A DNA stretch of 64,000 nt from assembly GCF_002939785.1 (NCBI RefSeq), contig NZ_MDEC01000007.1, forward strand, positions 1-64,000, in the 5' to 3' direction. Shown piece by piece: positions 59,711 through 64,000 of the stretch. The position numbers and the translations under genes were made by a program. The notes below the pieces were generated by a model that had not been told where the DNA came from, did no database searches, and was given only the letters and a program-made list of their open reading frames with translations. The DNA is from Xanthomonas codiaei (GTDB lineage: Bacteria > Pseudomonadota > Gammaproteobacteria > Xanthomonadales > Xanthomonadaceae). Each line of letters opens with the position of its first letter. The first letter of the stretch is position 1.

Positions 59711-60430
59711 TCACGGCCTCACCGCATACGCCAGATAATTCACCTCGGTGCGCGAAGACAGCCGCGCACGATTGCGCCACGGCTCGTACAGCATGCCGCT
59801 GACGTCCTCCAGCTGCAGCTCGGCGGCGCGCAACCACGCCGCCAGCTCGGACGGCTTGATGAAGTCCTTGTAGTGATGCGTGCCCTTGGGCAGCAGCCGC
59901 GCAATGTACTCCGCACCCACGACCGCCAACGCAAACGCGGCCGGGGTGCGATTGAGCGTGGACAGGAACAGCTTGCCGCCCGGCTTGAGCAGGCTGGCGC
60001 AGGCGCGAATGATCGCAGTGGGGTCCGGCACGTGCTCGAGCATCTCCATGCAGGTCACCGCATCGAAACTGCCCGGCTGTTCTGCGGCCAGGTCTTCGAC
60101 CGACTGCACGCGATAATCCACCTGCACGCCCGACTCCAGGCTGTGCAGGCGCGCCACCTTGACCAGCTCCGGGGCCAGGTCGATCGCGGTCACTTGCGCG
60201 CCCAGGCGCGCCATCGACTCGCTGAGCAGACCGCCGCCGCAGCCGACGTCGAGCACGCGCGCGCCGGCCAGCTCCTGACGCGCGGACACGTACTGCAGGC
60301 GTACCGGGTTGAGCGCATGCAGCGGCTTCTGCGGGCCGTCGGCGTCCCACCAGCGGTTGGCCAACGCGGCGAACTTGTCCAGTTCGGTCTGGCGGAAGTT
60401 GCCGGAGGTGGTGGAGGTATCGGGATTCAT
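59711..60430 (-). CDS. ubiG: Ubiquinone biosynthesis O-methyltransferase
   Basis: A 239-residue SAM-dependent methyltransferase acting at two O-methylation steps of ubiquinone synthesis. [20 protein letters not shown] is the diagnostic UbiG region; SAM-binding motif I is [27 protein letters not shown] and FLSTLNRTP follow. ATG 60430 ([20 protein letters not shown]) has GGAG-like sequence near. Confidence 0.95.
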   Translation of the reverse strand: MNPDTSTTSGNFRQTELDKFAALANRWWDADGPQKPLHALNPVRLQYVSARQELAGARVLDVGCGGGLLSESMARLGAQVTAIDLAPELVKVARLHSLESGVQVDYRVQSVEDLAAEQPGSFDAVTCMEMLEHVPDPTAIIRACASLLKPGGKLFLSTLNRTPAAFALAVVGAEYIARLLPKGTHHYKDFIKPSELAAWLRAAELQLEDVSGMLYEPWRNRARLSSRTEVNYLAYAVRP

Positions 60431-60459
60431 GCGGAACTCCGTGAGTCGATGACGTGCGC

Positions 60460-61797
60460 TCAGGCGCGAACGGTGCGGATGCGGTCGCGCCACTGGCGCG
60501 CATTGGCGACCAGGGCCGCGGTATCCATGTCGATGAGCTCGCGCTGCACCAGCTTGGGCTTGCCGGCGATCCACACGTCGGTGACCTGGTGGCGGCCGGC
60601 GGCGTAGATCAACTGCGACAGCACATGATGCAACGGCTGGGTTTCCAGCGCCGACAGATCCACGCAGACCAGGTCGGCCTGCTTGCCGACCTCGATCGAA
60701 CCGATCCTGTCGCCGAAGCCCAACGCACGCGCGCCGCCCAACGTGGCCGCGCGCAAGGTGGTGGCCGCATCCAGCGCGGTCGCATCGTTGGCCACCGCCT
60801 TGGCCAGGATGGCGGCGGTGCGGTTTTCGCTGAACATGTCCAGGTCGTTGTTGCTGGCGCAGCCGTCGGTGCCGATGGCCAGGTTCACGCCGGCACGCTG
60901 CAGCGCGCATGCCGGGCAAAACCCGGATGCCAGCTTGAGATTGGATTCGGGGCAATGCACCACGCTCACGCCGCGCTCGCCGCACAGATGGATTTCCGCA
61001 TCGGTGAGCTGGGTCATGTGCACGGCGATCAGGCGGTCGTTGACCAGGCCCAGGCGGTCCAGACGCGCCAGCGGGCGCTGGCCATACTGCTTGATCGAAT
61101 CTGCCACTTCCTGCGCGGTTTCGTGCGTGTGCAGATGCACCGGCAGATCCAGCTGGTCGGCCAGCATGCGCACGCGTTCGAAGTTGGCATCGTTCACCGT
61201 GTACGGCGCATGCGGCGCGAACGCGGTGCCGATCAGCGGATCGTCGCGCCACTGGTCGTGCAGCTCGCCGGCGCGGGCGAAATACTCGTCGTCCGACGAC
61301 GCCCAGGCGGTGGGGAAATCGATGATCACCGCGCCCACCAGCGCACGGAAACCGTGCTGCTTGTACACGGCGGCCTGCACATCGGCGAAGAAGTAGTTCT
61401 CGTTGACGCAGGTAGTGCCGCCGCGCAGCATCTCGGCAATCGCCAGCGTGGTGCCGTCGGCCACGAACTCCGGGCCGATCACCGCAGCTTCCACCGGCCA
61501 GATGTGCTGTTGCAGCCACACCATCAACGGCAGGTCGTCGGCCACGCCGCGCAGCAGCGTCATCGGATTGTGCGTATGCGCGTTGACCAGGCCCGGGATC
61601 AGGGCCGCGTCCGGGCGCGAAACGGTCTGCGTCGGCGCAAACCGCGCGCGCGCCTGTGCGGTCGGCAGGATCGCCACGATCGCGCCGTTGCTGACCGCCA
61701 CGGCGTGGTCTTCCAGCACCACCGCGTGCGGTTCGATCGGTACCACGTAACCGGCTTCGATCAACAGGTCGCAGACTTGGGGAGGGGCATTGGTCAT
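60460..61797 (-). CDS. mtaD: Amidohydrolase, MTA/SAH deaminase-like (TrzA/AtzA family)
   Basis: A 445-residue metal-dependent hydrolase. [40 protein letters not shown] and [16 protein letters not shown] hold the metal and catalytic residues. The family deaminates S-adenosylhomocysteine, 5'-methylthioadenosine or related nucleosides. Its location beside ubiG, a SAM-using methyltransferase, supports action on SAH. The start is ATG 61797; one at 61809 adds four residues. Confidence 0.85.
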   Translation of the reverse strand: MTNAPPQVCDLLIEAGYVVPIEPHAVVLEDHAVAVSNGAIVAILPTAQARARFAPTQTVSRPDAALIPGLVNAHTHNPMTLLRGVADDLPLMVWLQQHIWPVEAAVIGPEFVADGTTLAIAEMLRGGTTCVNENYFFADVQAAVYKQHGFRALVGAVIIDFPTAWASSDDEYFARAGELHDQWRDDPLIGTAFAPHAPYTVNDANFERVRMLADQLDLPVHLHTHETAQEVADSIKQYGQRPLARLDRLGLVNDRLIAVHMTQLTDAEIHLCGERGVSVVHCPESNLKLASGFCPACALQRAGVNLAIGTDGCASNNDLDMFSENRTAAILAKAVANDATALDAATTLRAATLGGARALGFGDRIGSIEVGKQADLVCVDLSALETQPLHHVLSQLIYAAGRHQVTDVWIAGKPKLVQRELIDMDTAALVANARQWRDRIRTVRA

Positions 61798-61815
61798 GAG
61801 CGGATCCATAAAAGG

Positions 61816-62664
61816 TTAATTGTCGAACGGCCAGCTGGGATCGCCACCGGCCACAGGCACATAGCGCTGGCCGTCGTAGCGCAGCACCTGGCGCACGCGA
61901 CGGGTGCGTTCGGTATCGGTGTCGCTGCCAGCGGCGCTCTCCACGGTAGCCACGTTGGCTGTCAGCACGATGTCCGCGTAGCCGGCGTGTACCTGCGACG
62001 CCATGCTCACGCTCAGATTGGCCACTTCGGTGATCACATCGTCCTTGCCCAGACTGCACGGCTCGCCTTTCACACGTTGCCACGCATAGAGATCGCGTTG
62101 CAGCACCGGGCGCAGGCTGCGCCCCTCGCGCACCAGCAGGGTTAATGCCTGATTGCTGTAAAAATCCGGGCAGCTGGGCCCGCGCGCGGCACTGCGCACC
62201 ACCACGCCGATCGCACGCACGCCCTTGGCCAGATCGTAGCGCGCGGTGTCCAGGCGCAGGCTGTCGGCAGCCAGTTCAAAGACGGCGTCCTCGCCCATTG
62301 CCTGCGCGTAGAACGCCAGCACCTTGCCGCTGGCGGCATCGAGCATGGCCACGCGCAACTCGAGGTCGCGCTCGCCAGGCACGGTCTCCGCGTCGCCAGC
62401 AAATGCGATTGCCGCCAGCCGGATCGCCGCATCGTTCGGCCACGGCTTGCAGCTCTGGGCCACCAGACGGTCGACCGGCACGGTGGCAGCAGCGCCGCCC
62501 ACGACGCCGGACGTTGCAATGGCCGCAACGGCGGCCACGTCCTCGGCATCGCAGGTTGCGGCAGCCGATTGCGCAAACGCCGGGCACGCGAGCAACGCAC
62601 CCCACAGCCCCAACACGACACTGGCACCGCGCCCCGCTCGATCAGGCCAGTGTCCCGGACGCAT
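61816..62664 (-). CDS. Secreted hypothetical protein
   Basis: A 282-residue protein with an N-terminal signal-like segment ending in [11 protein letters not shown]. Four cysteines remain in the mature part (TCDAED, SCKPWP, PSCPDFY, PCSLGK), suggesting two disulfides in the periplasm. No domain is recognised. It starts four bases after efp and is upstream of the amidohydrolase gene, so it may be cotranscribed. Confidence 0.75.
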   Translation of the reverse strand: MRPGHWPDRAGRGASVVLGLWGALLACPAFAQSAAATCDAEDVAAVAAIATSGVVGGAAATVPVDRLVAQSCKPWPNDAAIRLAAIAFAGDAETVPGERDLELRVAMLDAASGKVLAFYAQAMGEDAVFELAADSLRLDTARYDLAKGVRAIGVVVRSAARGPSCPDFYSNQALTLLVREGRSLRPVLQRDLYAWQRVKGEPCSLGKDDVITEVANLSVSMASQVHAGYADIVLTANVATVESAAGSDTDTERTRRVRQVLRYDGQRYVPVAGGDPSWPFDN

Positions 62665-62668
62665 GGTC

Positions 62669-63235
62669 TTACTTGACGCGCGCGGAGTATTCGCCCGAGC
62701 GGGTGTCGACCTTGATTACTTCGTCCTGGTTGACGAACAGCGGCACACGCACCACTGCTCCGGTTTCCAGCGTGGCCGGCTTGCCGCCGCCGCCGGAGGT
62801 GTCGCCGCGCACGCCCGGGTCGGTCTCGGTGATCTTGAGCTCGACGAAGTTTGGCGGCTGCACCCAGATCGGCGCGCCGTTCCACAGCGTCACGATGCAG
62901 TCTTCCTCGCCCTTGAGCCACTTTTCCGCGCCGCCCATGCCGGCCTTGTCGGCCTGCACCTGCTCGAAGGATTCCGGGTCCATGAAGTGCCAGTACTCGC
63001 CATCGCTGTACAGGTAGCGCATGTCGGTATCGACCACGTCGGCCAGCTCCACGTCGTCGGTGGCCTTCATGGTCATTTCCACCACGCGGCCGGACTTGAT
63101 GAAGCGGTACTTCATGCGGGTAAAGGCCTGGCCCTTGCCCGGCTTGACGTATTCCGTCTCGGTGATGACCGCCGGCTCGTTGTTGACCAGGATCTTCATG
63201 CCGTTCTTGACGTCGTTCATGCCAACAGTGGCCAT
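62669..63235 (-). CDS. efp: Elongation factor P
   Basis: A 188-residue translation factor that relieves ribosome stalling at polyproline. Domain I carries the modifiable K34 in [16 protein letters not shown]. The [20 protein letters not shown] loop and C-terminal [13 protein letters not shown] are typical. The Lys at the tip together with the divergent epmB gene indicates beta-lysylation. Confidence 0.97.
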   Translation of the reverse strand: MATVGMNDVKNGMKILVNNEPAVITETEYVKPGKGQAFTRMKYRFIKSGRVVEMTMKATDDVELADVVDTDMRYLYSDGEYWHFMDPESFEQVQADKAGMGGAEKWLKGEEDCIVTLWNGAPIWVQPPNFVELKITETDPGVRGDTSGGGGKPATLETGAVVRVPLFVNQDEVIKVDTRSGEYSARVK

Positions 63236-63336
63236 GGTGCAGCTCCTCGATAAGACCACGACCCGCCAAATCGGGGCGGGCCGGATTAGAATGGGGCGCC
63301 CGCCGCGACCGGCGGGCATTGGTTTTGTGACCGCAC

Positions 63337-64000
63337 ATGATAACCGCAGCCCCCCTCGCCTTACAGCCATCTCCCGCCATCGCCCTGCCGCCGACGCGCT
63401 GGCAGCAGCAATGGCGCGACGCCGTGCGCGATCCGCGCGCCCTGCTGGCGCTGCTGGGCCTGGAGGCGCAGGCGGCCGGCATCAGCGACGCGGCAGCCGC
63501 GCAGTTCCCGCTGCGGGTGCCGCATGCCTTCGTGACGCGGATGCGGCGTGGCGACCTCGACGATCCGCTGCTGCGCCAGGTGCTGCCGCTGGATGCGGAA
63601 ATGCAGCCGGTGCCGGGCTTCGGCCTGGACGCGGTGGGCGATGCCGCGGCCAGGACTGCCGCCGGGGTGATCCAGAAGTACCACGGCCGTGCACTGCTGA
63701 TCGCCACCGGCAGCTGCGCGGTGCACTGCCGTTATTGCTTCCGCCGCCACTTCCCGTATGCCGAAGAAACCGCCGCCCGCGATGGCTGGCGCCAGGCCGT
63801 GGCCGCGATCGCGGCCGACCCGGGCATCGACGAGGTGCTGCTGTCCGGCGGCGACCCGCTGTCGCTGGCCACACCCAAGCTGGCCGAACTCACCGACGCG
63901 CTGGCCACCATCCCGCATCTCAAGCGGCTGCGTATCCACAGCCGCCTGCCGGTGGTGCTACCGGCGCGCGTGGATGCGCCGCTGCTGGGCTGGCTGCGCA
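63337..64000 (+). CDS. epmB: EF-P (R)-beta-lysine synthesis enzyme EpmB, partial
   Basis: The first 221 codons of a radical SAM lysine 2,3-aminomutase; it runs off the window. The cluster motif is [17 protein letters not shown] (CxxxCxxC). [18 protein letters not shown] and [20 protein letters not shown] match EpmB. It converts lysine to beta-lysine, which EpmA attaches to K34 of EF-P. The gene is divergent from efp with a gap of about 100 bases holding both promoters. Confidence 0.95.
   Translation, partial: MITAAPLALQPSPAIALPPTRWQQQWRDAVRDPRALLALLGLEAQAAGISDAAAAQFPLRVPHAFVTRMRRGDLDDPLLRQVLPLDAEMQPVPGFGLDAVGDAAARTAAGVIQKYHGRALLIATGSCAVHCRYCFRRHFPYAEETAARDGWRQAVAAIAADPGIDEVLLSGGDPLSLATPKLAELTDALATIPHLKRLRIHSRLPVVLPARVDAPLLGWLR

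Overview
The window is chromosomal DNA of a Xanthomonas (Xanthomonadaceae, Gammaproteobacteria). The grounds are high GC, the acetylated arginine pathway with its fused kinase/synthase, a plant-type glutaminyl cyclase, an alpha-amino acid ester hydrolase whose catalytic residues fall at the positions recalled for the X. citri enzyme, secreted pectinases, two HrpX-type PIP boxes, and several families of short extragenic repeats common in this genus. The species cannot be fixed from the sequence alone.

Layout. 1-5.5 kb: tail of a transposase, bolA and a YciI gene, scpA-scpB-rluB (chromosome condensation, rRNA modification), and a secreted hypothetical protein. 5.6-8.8 kb: glutaminyl cyclase, then an aminotransferase and omega-amidase pair suited to methionine salvage. 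9-16.1 kb: a full cytochrome c maturation operon, ccmABCDEFGHI, interrupted before ccmF by a GC-rich tandem repeat. 16.3-18 kb: metX-type acyltransferase and a DUF1294 membrane protein. 18.1-24.6 kb: divergent cydDC and cydABX (bd oxidase and its assembly exporter) around a perfect FNR-type box, then tRNA-Pro(CGG). 24.8-28 kb: an MFS transporter and, tail to tail, the ester hydrolase.

28.3-29.2 kb holds the most interesting accessory gene. A perfect PIP box with a correctly spaced -10 element precedes a 254-residue protein with an N-myristoylation signal, a Ser-rich N-terminus and a candidate Cys-His-Asp centre. It looks like a type III effector. 29.2-40.8 kb is a long leftward unit, argF'-argG-argE'-argBA-GNAT-argC-argH-yciI-proB-proA, covering acetylglutamate to arginine plus the first two proline steps. 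Its leader carries a short ORF, a possible antiterminator and a terminator, and an Arg-rich in-frame stretch lies just before argF'. Extragenic repeats have entered coding ends here: they encode residues 9-18 of ArgG and the last residues and stop of ArgF'. A 5' fragment of argE' is duplicated beside the gene.

40.9-48.8 kb: a secreted protein, cysS, sufE, an MFS exporter, a dksA with a very long Lys/Ala-rich N-terminus, yidD, a dihydroorotase and an M23 peptidase. 48.8-49.5 kb is a repeat zone with further copies of the peptidase gene's 3' end. 49.7-53.3 kb: ethanolamine permease and eutBC. 53.5-54.4 kb: two small stress-type genes. 54.8-58 kb: pectin methylesterase and a PIP-box polygalacturonase. 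58.2-62.7 kb, leftward: amidohydrolase, ubiG, gph and a degenerate phytoene-synthase-like protein, with a secreted protein between the amidohydrolase gene and efp. The right edge has efp facing the partial gene for EpmB, the enzyme that supplies the beta-lysine for EF-P modification.
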